DNA of 32,688 nucleotides from an uncultured Sphingomonadales bacterium (GTDB lineage Bacteria > Pseudomonadota > Alphaproteobacteria > Sphingomonadales > CAKZYD01): assembly GCA_937884085.1 (NCBI GenBank), contig CAKZYD010000214.1, forward strand, positions 1-32,688, read 5' to 3'. Made by a program: the position numbers and the translations under genes. Within the stretch, counting starts at the first letter, position 1, and each line of letters starts with the position of its first letter. Of this stretch, positions 8,393 to 16,099 are shown piece after piece. Below the pieces are notes generated by a model, which saw only the letters and a list, made by a program, of their open reading frames with translations, was not told where the DNA came from and did not search any database.

Positions 8393-10150
8393 ATGGCACA
8401 AACATCTAAGGCCGCGAGCCGACCAAGAGAAGTGGTTTGGGAAGCGGAGCCAAGCCGCCATTGCGGGCCGTCCGACGACCTTCTAACGGCAGGGCTTGGC
8501 CTAGCTGGACTGCGCAGCCCCTGCCCTCCGCCCGATGCGGACGCAAGAACGCGAGCTATCCATAAAGACTTCCGTGACCTGGTCGATGTTTCTGAGGCGG
8601 GCGGCTTCGGCCAAAGCTATGGTCCAGAAACTCTGTCCGTTCCAGGCACGGCCTATAGCGCTTTCATGCGCCTTCCAGGGCGAACGCAAGCCTTTAGCGT
8701 CTGCCTTTTGCTCCCCGATGCCTTTGATTGGAACCACCCCCTGCTTATTGCCGCACCGTCCTCAGGCTCCCGCGGCGTCACCGGCGCGATTGGGGATATT
8801 GGCGCTTGGGCCTTGCCGCAAGGTCATGCCCTCGTGCTTACCGATAAAGGCACGGGCATCGGCGCCCACATTCTCGGCTGTGATACTGCCTATGGACCAG
8901 ATTTTCTGCCCACCCAAGCGCAGCAAGACCCAACCTGTTTCCGCTTGGCTGATACCGATCATTTAAAAGCCTTTCGCGCAGCACATCCTCATATTGTCGC
9001 TCTGAAACATCTCCACGGAAAAGAAAATAGCGAAGCCGATTGGCCGCACTGCGTGCTCGCCGCCATTAAATTTGGACTTTATGTGCTTGCGCGCGACGGC
9101 GGAAGCGCAAGCAGACCGCAAGTCATCGCCGCGGGCGTTTCGAATGGGGGTGGCGCTGTTTTAAGGGCCGCAGAAGTCGACCACGATGCGCTGATCCATG
9201 CCGTTGTAGCCGCTGAGCCCAACATAACGCCTGCGCAGGCCAGTCCCCTGTTTGACTACGCAACGCAGATGAACCTTTATCTGCCTGCCGCGCTACTGGC
9301 TTCAACGCTGGAAGACGCGCCTTACGCCAGCATCATGGCCAGTCAAAGCGCGCGGCTGTCAAACTGGTCCCAGGCGCTTGGCAGGGAAGGATTAATCGAT
9401 GGGCGTAGCACACAGGAAAGAGCCCAGTCCGCACTAGAAAAAATAGCGCAGCTTGGTTTCTCTAAAGCCAGCTTCAAGCTCTTCCATGCGGTCCATATGA
9501 TGCAAGCCTGGCCAACGATTAGCTATGCCTATGCAAACGCCTATGGACGCTTTGGTGTGGAAGACAGCCTTCTAGGTGCACAAATTTGCTTTGCTGATGC
9601 CAACCTACTGACCCTTGAAACCGGCCCTGCACGCGCGCCAACACAGGCAGAAATCCAGCACCTACCGACGGCAAATTCCGGCCTCACGCCCGGCGGTGGC
9701 TTGGTGACACGCTATGCCAATGGAACGATGGGCCAAAGCTTGGACGACGCGCTGGCCCTACGCGCATTTTTCACCGGCCAGAACGCCGAAGCGAAACGGG
9801 TACAGAACGGCATACAAGACATCACCGCCCAAGCCCGCAATCAAAGTATTGCAACGGTCATTGTCCATGGCGAAGCCGACCCCCTGATTGTGCCAAGCCA
9901 AAGCTCCCACGCATATTTTTCAGCGGCCAAACAAAACGGTCAGGATATGACGCATTGGCGCCTCTACAGGGTCGAAGGCGCGCAGCATTTTGAAACGCTA
10001 CTGATGGACCCAGAGGTTGCGAAACACTATCGCGCGCAGCTCCCCTTTTTCCATTCAGCACTAAAATGTTGTAAGGCGTTTCTGGCCAAGGGAGCGCCTC
10101 TGCCCCCAAGCCAGACAATCTCCGAGGGGCAAAGCGGCCTGCAAGAATAA
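8393..10150 (+). CDS. D-(-)-3-hydroxybutyrate oligomer hydrolase family protein
   Basis: A 585-residue protein matching the 3HBOH family (PF10605). It has the family's N-terminal SDDLLTAGLGLAGL (27-40), PSSGSRGV, the LTDKGTGIGAH stretch (149-159) and the nucleophile elbow GVSNGGGA with Ser250. A HGEADPLI acid (Asp496) and EGAQHF histidine (His532) probably complete the triad. Family members hydrolyse dimers and oligomers of 3-hydroxybutyrate released from poly-3-hydroxybutyrate. The ATG is the only possible start, since an in-frame TAA lies at 8360-8362, and the resulting N-terminus has no hydrophobic signal peptide. It therefore looks cytoplasmic or exported by another route, unlike secreted members. 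Cotranscription with the TonB receptor is likely. The ribosome site is weak. Confidence 0.9.
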   Translation: MAQTSKAASRPREVVWEAEPSRHCGPSDDLLTAGLGLAGLRSPCPPPDADARTRAIHKDFRDLVDVSEAGGFGQSYGPETLSVPGTAYSAFMRLPGRTQAFSVCLLLPDAFDWNHPLLIAAPSSGSRGVTGAIGDIGAWALPQGHALVLTDKGTGIGAHILGCDTAYGPDFLPTQAQQDPTCFRLADTDHLKAFRAAHPHIVALKHLHGKENSEADWPHCVLAAIKFGLYVLARDGGSASRPQVIAAGVSNGGGAVLRAAEVDHDALIHAVVAAEPNITPAQASPLFDYATQMNLYLPAALLASTLEDAPYASIMASQSARLSNWSQALGREGLIDGRSTQERAQSALEKIAQLGFSKASFKLFHAVHMMQAWPTISYAYANAYGRFGVEDSLLGAQICFADANLLTLETGPARAPTQAEIQHLPTANSGLTPGGGLVTRYANGTMGQSLDDALALRAFFTGQNAEAKRVQNGIQDITAQARNQSIATVIVHGEADPLIVPSQSSHAYFSAAKQNGQDMTHWRLYRVEGAQHFETLLMDPEVAKHYRAQLPFFHSALKCCKAFLAKGAPLPPSQTISEGQSGLQE

Positions 10151-10218
10151 CGCAAAAAAAATCAAGCGTGGTCCTCAAAGGCACATGCTGCCTCGAGGCA
10201 GAGGCGCCCAGCAAATCA

Positions 10219-10408
10219 ATGGCCTTGGGCGTGCGCATCGTCATCATGCGGCTTAGAACCGGGGAATTGCTCGCCCTTGCACGTTTGTCTCCTCCAAGCC
10301 GCACGCGACGCCTACCGCAAGCGTTGGACAATTGAGACTTTATTCTCGAACCTCAAAACCCGCGGCTTCGATTTGGAAACGACGCATATCACGCAGCCGC
10401 CCTCATAA
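10219..10408 (+). pseudogene. IS4-family transposase fragment, frameshifted
   Basis: Two reading frames join to give the C-terminal part of a DDE transposase. Bases 10219-10290 encode [17 protein letters not shown], like the strand before the catalytic Glu. Then, in another frame, 10307-10408 encodes [17 protein letters not shown] followed by [12 protein letters not shown] and a stop. The second part carries the IS4 signature Y-x2-R-x3-E-x6-K exactly (Tyr, Arg, Glu, Lys). N-terminal two thirds, both inverted repeats and target duplications are not visible, so this is a dead remnant rather than an insertion sequence. It lies in the 449-base gap between the hydrolase and the two-component operon; the rest of that gap holds only the inverted repeat listed separately. 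Confidence 0.8.
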
Positions 10409-10486
10409 CAGCCATTTTATCCAACCGAATGCCGCCAAAACCCTTATGAAGGGGGCGTTTGCGGGAAGAGTTGAGTACTATGGCAT

Positions 10487-10522
10487 CTGACAAAAATAGC
10501 CTTTCTCAGCTATCTATGTCAG
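10487..10522. repeat. Imperfect inverted repeat upstream of the two-component operon
   Basis: Arms CTGACA and TGTCAG (10487-10492, 10517-10522) enclose second arms ATAGC and GCTAT (10496-10500, 10509-10513) around an eight-base loop. Twelve of fourteen positions pair. It ends about 77 bases before the kinase start and lacks a following T run, so it is more likely an operator or RNA structure than a terminator. A transposon-end origin is also possible, given the transposase fragment next to it. Confidence 0.4.
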
Positions 10523-10599
10523 CCCCTTGATATTTTGCAAATGCAGCGTCGACAGCGTCCATTTTATCTCCATAGTCTCCAGGCACCTGGAAGAGAGGA

Positions 10600-12165
10600 A
10601 TGCGCGGGGCTGCCTCTGTGAAGATACGGCTGTTTCATCAACTCTTTGCGCTTGTGGCGGCCACGGCGGTGCTCGCCGTGCTCGCCAGGGGGGCGCTCTT
10701 GTCTTGGAACTTGACTCGCGGCTTTGCTGCCTATCTGACGGAGCAGGATGAGCGCCAGCGCGCTTCATTTGCATCAGAGGCAGCGAGGCTTTTGGCAGAG
10801 CAGGGGCCGCCGCAGACGATGCTGACAGGTGCCAATCCGCCGGGCATTCGGCTACTGCTCAGCCGCTTGGTGCCAGATGGACTGATGCCCGTGCGGCCTG
10901 GTCTGCCTGGCAGGCCGGACCAAATGGCGAGCCCACCATCGGGGCCTCCCATGGGCGGGCCCCCACCGGGACGCCGCCCCAGACCGGGTCTCGAGCAGCC
11001 CGCGCGTCCGCTGGGCCCACCGCCCCAGAGATCAAATCCGGGTCCCCCCCAAAAATTCTCAACCCGGCTTTTGCTGTTTGATAGTCAAGGCAACCAGCTC
11101 GCCGGGCCGCCGCCGCCGCCAACGCCCCTAGCGGCCACTATGATGCTTGAAGCGCCTATCACCGTGCGCGGCGATATAGTGGCCGTCGCCAAGTTACTGC
11201 CCCGGGGTGTGATGGTAGACCCAGTCGATGCGGGGTTTTTATCGCGCCAATACAAAACCGCAGCTGTTCTTGCCGGTCTCTTGGTTATAGCCGCAGCAGC
11301 GCCGGCATTTGTGCTGGCGCGGCGCGGCGCCAAACGTCTTGGCCATATGCAAACAGCGACCAATGCGATTGCCAAAGGCAGTTTTGACGTCCGGGTCGAG
11401 GTCAACGGCAGCGATGAGCTGGCTACCATGGCGGAGAATATCAACGATATGGCGGCCAGCTTGGAACAGCTGGAAGCGGCGCGCCGGCGTTGGCTGGCAG
11501 AAATTGGCCATGAACTGCGCACACCGATGACCGTGCTTATCGGTGAAATAGAGGCCTTGCGGGACGGCATTCGCCCGCTGACAGCGGCGGCCGTGCACTC
11601 TCTGTCGGAGGAAGCCGGCCGGCTCTCCCTGCTGATTGAGGACCTCCAGTTTCTTGCGATGTCTGACCTGACGGCCGCGCCATGCCATTTTGCTGAAACC
11701 GATGCTGTACGCCTGGTCCGTGAAGTAGCTGCACGCTTCTCTCGCGACATGGAGCAAGCTGGGCTGTCGCTGGCCGTGGAGTGCGGCGCCATAGAAACGC
11801 TGCCCGTCCTTTGGGATAGGGGCCGGATAGACCAAGTACTCGCCAACCTGCTTACCAATGCGCTGCGCTATACGGATGCGCCAGGCGCTGTAAGGCTCAG
11901 CCTATTCGAAGCAGCGAACGATGTCCGCCTGACCCTGGAGGATACAGCGCCCGCCGTCCCAGAGGCGCAGTTGGAGCAGCTGTTTGAGCCTTTGTTTCGG
12001 CTTGAAGGTTCGCGCGCCCGCGCCTCCGGCGGCAGCGGCCTGGGCCTGGCCGTTTCCAAATCCATCGTCAGAGCCCATGGCGGCACCATCCGCGCGCAGG
12101 CCTCAGAGCTCGGCGGTCTTGCGATCTCACTCTCACTGCCAAAAGATGCCAGAAGGGCGGTATAG
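10600..12165 (+). CDS. BaeS-like membrane sensor histidine kinase
   Basis: A 521-residue kinase. TM1 lies at about 14-36, a periplasmic sensor at 37-218, TM2 at 219-241, a HAMP region to about 295, the H box EIGHELRTP with phospho-acceptor His304 followed by MTVLIGEIEALRDGIRP (a BaeS-type extension), an N box (NLLTNALRYTD) and a G box GGSGLGLAVSK. The periplasmic domain has an extreme Pro/Gly/Arg-rich stretch (about 99-175, including PPMGGPPPGRRPRPG and PPPPPTP), unusual for this family. The ATG is supported by GGAAGAG a few bases upstream. Two bases separate its stop from the response regulator gene, so they form one operon. BaeSR-type systems sense envelope stress or metals; the signal here is not known. 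Confidence 0.93.
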   Translation: MRGAASVKIRLFHQLFALVAATAVLAVLARGALLSWNLTRGFAAYLTEQDERQRASFASEAARLLAEQGPPQTMLTGANPPGIRLLLSRLVPDGLMPVRPGLPGRPDQMASPPSGPPMGGPPPGRRPRPGLEQPARPLGPPPQRSNPGPPQKFSTRLLLFDSQGNQLAGPPPPPTPLAATMMLEAPITVRGDIVAVAKLLPRGVMVDPVDAGFLSRQYKTAAVLAGLLVIAAAAPAFVLARRGAKRLGHMQTATNAIAKGSFDVRVEVNGSDELATMAENINDMAASLEQLEAARRRWLAEIGHELRTPMTVLIGEIEALRDGIRPLTAAAVHSLSEEAGRLSLLIEDLQFLAMSDLTAAPCHFAETDAVRLVREVAARFSRDMEQAGLSLAVECGAIETLPVLWDRGRIDQVLANLLTNALRYTDAPGAVRLSLFEAANDVRLTLEDTAPAVPEAQLEQLFEPLFRLEGSRARASGGSGLGLAVSKSIVRAHGGTIRAQASELGGLAISLSLPKDARRAV

Positions 12166-12167
12166 CC

Positions 12168-12845
12168 ATGCAGAAGACCATTTTCGTCGTTGAAGATGAC
12201 CCAAAGATAGCGCAGCTCGTCGCGGATTATCTGACGGCTGCCGCGTTCGCGCCGCGGATTTTCCCCGACGGGCGCTCCGTCGTGGCATCCGTGCGCGCAG
12301 ATAATCCAGCCTTGGTACTTCTAGACGTCATGCTCCCCGCCAGTGACGGTATCACCTTATGTAAGGAAATCCGTCGCTTTAGCGCCGTGCCCATCATCAT
12401 GCTCACCGCCCGCGTCGAAGAGCGCGCCAAGCTAGGAGGCCTGGACTGCGGCGCCGATGATTACGTCACCAAACCCTTCAGTCCGGCTGAAGTCGTCGCC
12501 CGCGTCAAAGCCCAGCTGCGCCGCGCGGAGGGGTCGGTGACGACCAATCCAGATGCAGTTGATTATCTGGTCGATGAGGACGGCTACCGCATCGCCTGGC
12601 GCGGCAGCTGGCTTGATCTCTCCCCCTCTGAGTACCAGCTCTTCGCCGCCATGATAAAACGCCCAGGCGTCGTCTTTACAAGAGACCAACTCCTCGACAC
12701 TCTAGGCGAAGCCGCCACCGAAAGCACAGACCGCGCCATCGACAGCCACATCAAAAACCTACGCCGGAAAATCCAGCGGGTCGATGATGGCGCGCGCTGT
12801 ATTACGTCGGTTTATGGGGCCGGGTATCGGTTTGATCCGCCTTAA
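12168..12845 (+). CDS. OmpR/BaeR-type response regulator
   Basis: A 225-residue regulator. The receiver domain has acidic pocket EDD (9-11), phospho-acceptor Asp53 in LLDVMLP, Thr80 and Lys102 (TKPFSP). The C-terminal winged helix (about 130-225) carries LSPSEYQLFAAMIKRPGVVFTRDQLLD and the recognition region TDRAIDSHIKNLRRKI, closing with SVYGAGYRFD. All phosphorelay residues are intact. It is cotranscribed with the kinase just upstream. Its TAA and the stop of the convergent YHYH gene share a palindromic TTAA at 12842-12845, leaving no space for a terminator between the two units. Confidence 0.95.
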   Translation: MQKTIFVVEDDPKIAQLVADYLTAAAFAPRIFPDGRSVVASVRADNPALVLLDVMLPASDGITLCKEIRRFSAVPIIMLTARVEERAKLGGLDCGADDYVTKPFSPAEVVARVKAQLRRAEGSVTTNPDAVDYLVDEDGYRIAWRGSWLDLSPSEYQLFAAMIKRPGVVFTRDQLLDTLGEAATESTDRAIDSHIKNLRRKIQRVDDGARCITSVYGAGYRFDPP

Positions 12846-14041
12846 GGGCGCGGTGGTCTCTGTGGCCTTCCGCCGCCACGTTGTTGACCTTGCCGCGGCC
12901 GCGCGTCCTGACGCTCGCTTATGCCTTTTACGCAGCGCTGGATGAAGGGATAGGCGTCGGTTGCGTAATAGTGGTAGATGCCGCCCGGAAAGTCTGGGGT
13001 TGCGCCGATGCGGCCGTTGCATTCGTCTAAATCACCGAGGCCAGCGACATATTCATAGTCTTGGCTGAAGGCGCCCATGGGAATGTCCGCCGTGTCTGGG
13101 CGACCCGCGTCTGGGGCCTCTTTAAGTTGGTAGCTGGGTTGCATTTCACGCAAGGCGCCATCAGCGCCGTAGCCATAGCGGGCGTATATGGGAAAGCCGT
13201 CTGTGGCCCAGCCGATGAGCGCCATTTCTAGGCCAGCTTTTGCGTCGTCCGACAGGAGGCCTTCGGGAACGCCGTGATAGTGGTAGGCGCCGGTGGGCTG
13301 CACGTGAGCGTGGTTATGGTCTTCGCCGAAATCGAAGCTGTCTTGGCCCAGCGCTTCGATATGCCAATGGCCGCGGCCAAAGCCGAGGCTGCAATCGGCT
13401 GGCGACTGGGCGCTAGACGCGCAGCGGCCTGCTGTGCCGGGGTCGAATTTGACGCCATTTAACGCATAGCCCACGATTTTCACAGGCTGGCCATCGCTGG
13501 CTTCAATGAGCGCGGGATACAGCGGTACAGAAGCGCGCACATATTGTGCGGACACACCGTGCGGATTGCCCCTGTTGGGAAAGGTGCCGATGCTATGGTC
13601 CGGCACGCCGTTGGCGACTAAGTTGCGTTTATCCTCGCTGCACCACCATGTGGCTTCGCTGGTCAGCCCCGTCTCGACATTCTCCGTTTCTTCAGTGACG
13701 CTGCACAGCACATCGGAGGTATCGTCCGCGTCGGCAACGACGGCGTTGTCTAAGGGGTTGGGGCGGCGGCCTGGGCCAGAGCGAAAGGCCGCTGGCCCAC
13801 CTTCGGGGACACAGGCAAGCGGGCGGTTGCCAGGGGCGAAACAACTGCCGCTGATGGTTTCCCCGCGCGGCCCGCTTGCGGTGCAGGATTGGCCGGATGA
13901 TTTGTCTTCACAGGCATTGAGCATGTCTTGCGTTGGCCGCGGCGGCCTGTCTTGGGCCTTTGAGGCCGACAAGACAGCCAGGCCCGATGAAAGCGCTGCA
14001 GAAAGCAACGCCGTCCAAAGCCAAGAGGATGCTTTCGTCAT
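12842..14041 (-). CDS. Secreted YHYH-domain protein
   Basis: A 399-residue protein with a signal peptide (hydrophobic 8-27, cleavage near SASKAQ). It then has a Cys-rich N part and the YHYH domain (PF14240-like): HIEALGQ, DHNHAHVQPTGAYHYHG with the eponymous motif at 253-256, LIGWATDGFPIYARYG and a second GGIYHYYATDAYP at about 354. The clustered His (HWH, DHNHAH, YHYH) suggests metal binding, which is inference; the family has no settled function. The C-terminus is a low-complexity Arg/Pro/Gly/Gln tail. ATG 14041 is preferred over an in-frame TTG two codons upstream. The neighbour across the convergent junction is a BaeSR-like system whose sensor has a similar Pro/Arg-rich periplasmic stretch. 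Confidence 0.88.
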   Translation of the reverse strand: MTKASSWLWTALLSAALSSGLAVLSASKAQDRPPRPTQDMLNACEDKSSGQSCTASGPRGETISGSCFAPGNRPLACVPEGGPAAFRSGPGRRPNPLDNAVVADADDTSDVLCSVTEETENVETGLTSEATWWCSEDKRNLVANGVPDHSIGTFPNRGNPHGVSAQYVRASVPLYPALIEASDGQPVKIVGYALNGVKFDPGTAGRCASSAQSPADCSLGFGRGHWHIEALGQDSFDFGEDHNHAHVQPTGAYHYHGVPEGLLSDDAKAGLEMALIGWATDGFPIYARYGYGADGALREMQPSYQLKEAPDAGRPDTADIPMGAFSQDYEYVAGLGDLDECNGRIGATPDFPGGIYHYYATDAYPFIQRCVKGISERQDARPRQGQQRGGGRPQRPPRP

Positions 14042-14094
14042 AGTCAATCCAGTCCGTTACAATGCAGTCATGAATTACACGGACACTATGGATG

Positions 14095-14126
14095 AAAAAT
14101 GGGCAGCGCTTTTCGCTCAGGCCGCC
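14095..14126 (-). terminator. Candidate intrinsic terminator after hemN
   Basis: On the minus strand, GGCGGC (14126-14121) can pair with GCTGCC (14107-14102) with one G-U pair, and is followed by a T run (14099-14095). The loop is rather long (13 bases), so strength is uncertain. It lies 8 bases past the hemN stop and would separate the pigment operon from the YHYH gene. Confidence 0.4.
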
Positions 14127-14133
14127 GGTTTGC

Positions 14134-15486
14134 TTACACAGCGACTGAATGCTGCGCTGCTTTTGCGCGCAGATAGGCATCGAACACGGCCGCCACAGTG
14201 CGCACAAGTGGCGCGCCCGCCTTCGTCATGGTGATGCGATGGGCCGCGTCCCGATAGATGAGCCCGTCTCGCTCCATTTGCGCCAAGTCTGTCTCGACCT
14301 CTGCATACCATCCCAGCGGCGCTTTATGCTGGGCTGCCGCCGCAGCCAGATCGACGCGGCCGTTGCACATCAGTTGCTCAATCACCCAGCCGCGCAGCGT
14401 GTCATCGGCAGTCAACGCGCAGCCTTTGGCGATGGGCAGCGTGCCTGCTTCTACCGCCCTTGTCCAAGCACGGGTCTCGGCAATGCTTTGGGTATAGCCA
14501 TGCGGTGTGCGGCCTATGGATGTGGCCCCCATACCAAGCAAAGTGGTGGCGGTGTCGGTCGTGTAGCCCTGAAAATTGCGCCGCAACGTGCCTTGGCGCA
14601 CGGCAAGGGCGAGCGGGTCGTCAGGCACTGCGAAATGATCAAGGCCGATGGCAACATAGCCCATGGCGACCAGAGCTTCAGACGCCGCCTTGGCTTGGGC
14701 CAGCCGTTCGGCTGCTCCAGGGAGCGCGGCGGCATCAATCATCCGCTGCGCTTTGGCCATCCAGGGCACATGAGCATAGCCGAACAAGGCGACGCGATTG
14801 GGCCGCATAGCCGCGCACAGCTCGATGGTGCGGGTTAGTGTTCCAACCGTTTGATGCGGCAGGCCGTAAATTAGGTCGAAATTGATGTTGGCGATGCCAG
14901 CAGCACGCAAACCATCGACCGAAGCGCGGACCATATCGGGGGGCTGGACGCGGTTGATGGCGAGTTGGACCTGTGGGTCAAATTCCTGCACGCCGAAGCT
15001 GGCACGGTTGAAGCCAAGGCCGGCGAGATGTTTAATCATGTCGCCAGACAGCGTTCTGGGGTCACTCTCAATGGCCAGTTCTGCATCGGACGCAAAGCTG
15101 AAATGGTGGTCAATGACCTCCATCGCGTGGCCGAGGTCGCTTTCACTCAGAGAGGTGGGCGTGCCGCCGCCCCAATGCATGTGGCTTACGCGCATGCGGG
15201 TTGGCAGATAACCGGCCACCAGGCCAATCTCTTTGCGCAGCGTCGCCGCATAGTCTGCAATCGGCTGATAGCGGGCCGATAGCTTCATGTTGCAGCCGCA
15301 ATACCAGCAGACTTTCTTGCAGAAAGGGACGTGCAGGTAGAGGGAGAGCGGGTCGAGCGGGTCTAAAGCGCTAAGCCAAGTCGCATAGTCATCAGGCCCA
15401 ATGTCCGGTGAAAAATGCGGCACTGTCGGGTAACTCGTGTACCGTGGGACGGCTCTGGTTGCGTAGCCGCTTAGTCTTTGGTCCAT
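14134..15486 (-). CDS. hemN: Oxygen-independent coproporphyrinogen III oxidase (radical SAM)
   Basis: A 450-residue protein, the normal HemN length. It converts coproporphyrinogen III to protoporphyrinogen IX using S-adenosylmethionine and a 4Fe-4S cluster, without oxygen. The cluster motif C-x3-C-x2-C-x-C (Cys56, 60, 63, 65: PFCKKVCWYCGC) is intact. The N-terminal [11 protein letters not shown] is diagnostic of HemN rather than the related HemW, and HWGGGTPTSL, SFGVQEFD and NFDLIYGLPHQT follow in order. ATG 15486 is chosen because AAGGA lies five bases upstream; ATG 15504 is possible. The start lies inside the 3' end of bchJ, a 95-base overlap, implying translational coupling. Placement behind bchE and bchJ indicates a role supplying protoporphyrin for bacteriochlorophyll at low oxygen. 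Confidence 0.96.
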   Translation of the reverse strand: MDQRLSGYATRAVPRYTSYPTVPHFSPDIGPDDYATWLSALDPLDPLSLYLHVPFCKKVCWYCGCNMKLSARYQPIADYAATLRKEIGLVAGYLPTRMRVSHMHWGGGTPTSLSESDLGHAMEVIDHHFSFASDAELAIESDPRTLSGDMIKHLAGLGFNRASFGVQEFDPQVQLAINRVQPPDMVRASVDGLRAAGIANINFDLIYGLPHQTVGTLTRTIELCAAMRPNRVALFGYAHVPWMAKAQRMIDAAALPGAAERLAQAKAASEALVAMGYVAIGLDHFAVPDDPLALAVRQGTLRRNFQGYTTDTATTLLGMGATSIGRTPHGYTQSIAETRAWTRAVEAGTLPIAKGCALTADDTLRGWVIEQLMCNGRVDLAAAAAQHKAPLGWYAEVETDLAQMERDGLIYRDAAHRITMTKAGAPLVRTVAAVFDAYLRAKAAQHSVAV

Positions 15487-16099
15487 TGTCGTCCTTTTCC
15501 CCATCCGGCGCGTCTGGCAACGTTACTTCAAATTTGCATAAGCCCGCGTCGCCCTTGCCGCAGACATGGCGCACCTCTGTCCCCCGCGCCACCAGCTGGT
15601 CGAAGAGCCGCGTGAAAACGGCGCTATGCCAAACACAGTCTGGCATCACCAGCGGATTGTCTTTGACCGTAATCATTGCGGGGCTGCCAGGCGTTGTTTC
15701 GCATTGGCCTGAGCCGACGAAGGTCCACGCGTTTTTCTTAATGGCTTTCAGCAGCAAGCGCTGTGCCAGGCGCTGTGGGGCAAGCCGCAGGATACCCTTT
15801 ACAAAGCCAGGAATGCGATTGGCGATGACATAGTCGGCTGTGCGCACACCTGCATCATGGGCAAGGGTCGGCGCCTCTTTCGGATGCACGTGCCAAAGCG
15901 CCTGATAGAGCGCGACCGGGACACGCTCATCGGTCATATCCTCAGGCGGCGTCTCTAGCATGTCCGGCACACCGGCATGGCTGAACACACGCACCGCCTC
16001 AGCCTGGCCGAGCCGGTCTGTCACCGCATGGCCAAGCTGGATAACGGCATTTGGTCCTATCTTGCCGTTTGGCGGCGTATTAAGCGCTGGGCTGGTCAT
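15392..16099 (-). CDS. bchJ: BchJ, V4R-domain bacteriochlorophyll biosynthesis protein
   Basis: A 235-residue protein with the BchJ layout: [12 protein letters not shown] near residue 15, [17 protein letters not shown] (39-55), the conserved [22 protein letters not shown] (87-108) and a V4R core ([16 protein letters not shown], then [13 protein letters not shown] to about 192). BchJ was first named a 4-vinyl reductase; later work assigns that reaction to BciA/BciB and leaves BchJ with an accessory role, possibly in substrate delivery. GGAG lies eight bases upstream of the ATG. Its start overlaps the end of bchE by 20 bases. About 40 residues after the V4R core are polar and poorly conserved-looking, and the last 30 overlap hemN, suggesting the original stop was lost. 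Confidence 0.92.
   Translation of the reverse strand: MTSPALNTPPNGKIGPNAVIQLGHAVTDRLGQAEAVRVFSHAGVPDMLETPPEDMTDERVPVALYQALWHVHPKEAPTLAHDAGVRTADYVIANRIPGFVKGILRLAPQRLAQRLLLKAIKKNAWTFVGSGQCETTPGSPAMITVKDNPLVMPDCVWHSAVFTRLFDQLVARGTEVRHVCGKGDAGLCKFEVTLPDAPDGEKDDNGPKTKRLRNQSRPTVHELPDSAAFFTGHWA

Noticed and set aside
11085-11858. 257-codon minus-strand frame inside the kinase gene
   Set aside because: Ser/Arg/Ala-rich shadow of the well-supported kinase frame, with no motif.
13506-14234. 242-codon plus-strand frame antisense to the YHYH gene
   Set aside because: The opposite strand encodes a clear YHYH protein with a signal peptide; this frame is a by-product of GC-rich codon usage.
14149-14838. 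Plus-strand frame antisense to hemN
   Set aside because: HemN motifs on the other strand are complete; this frame shows no family pattern.
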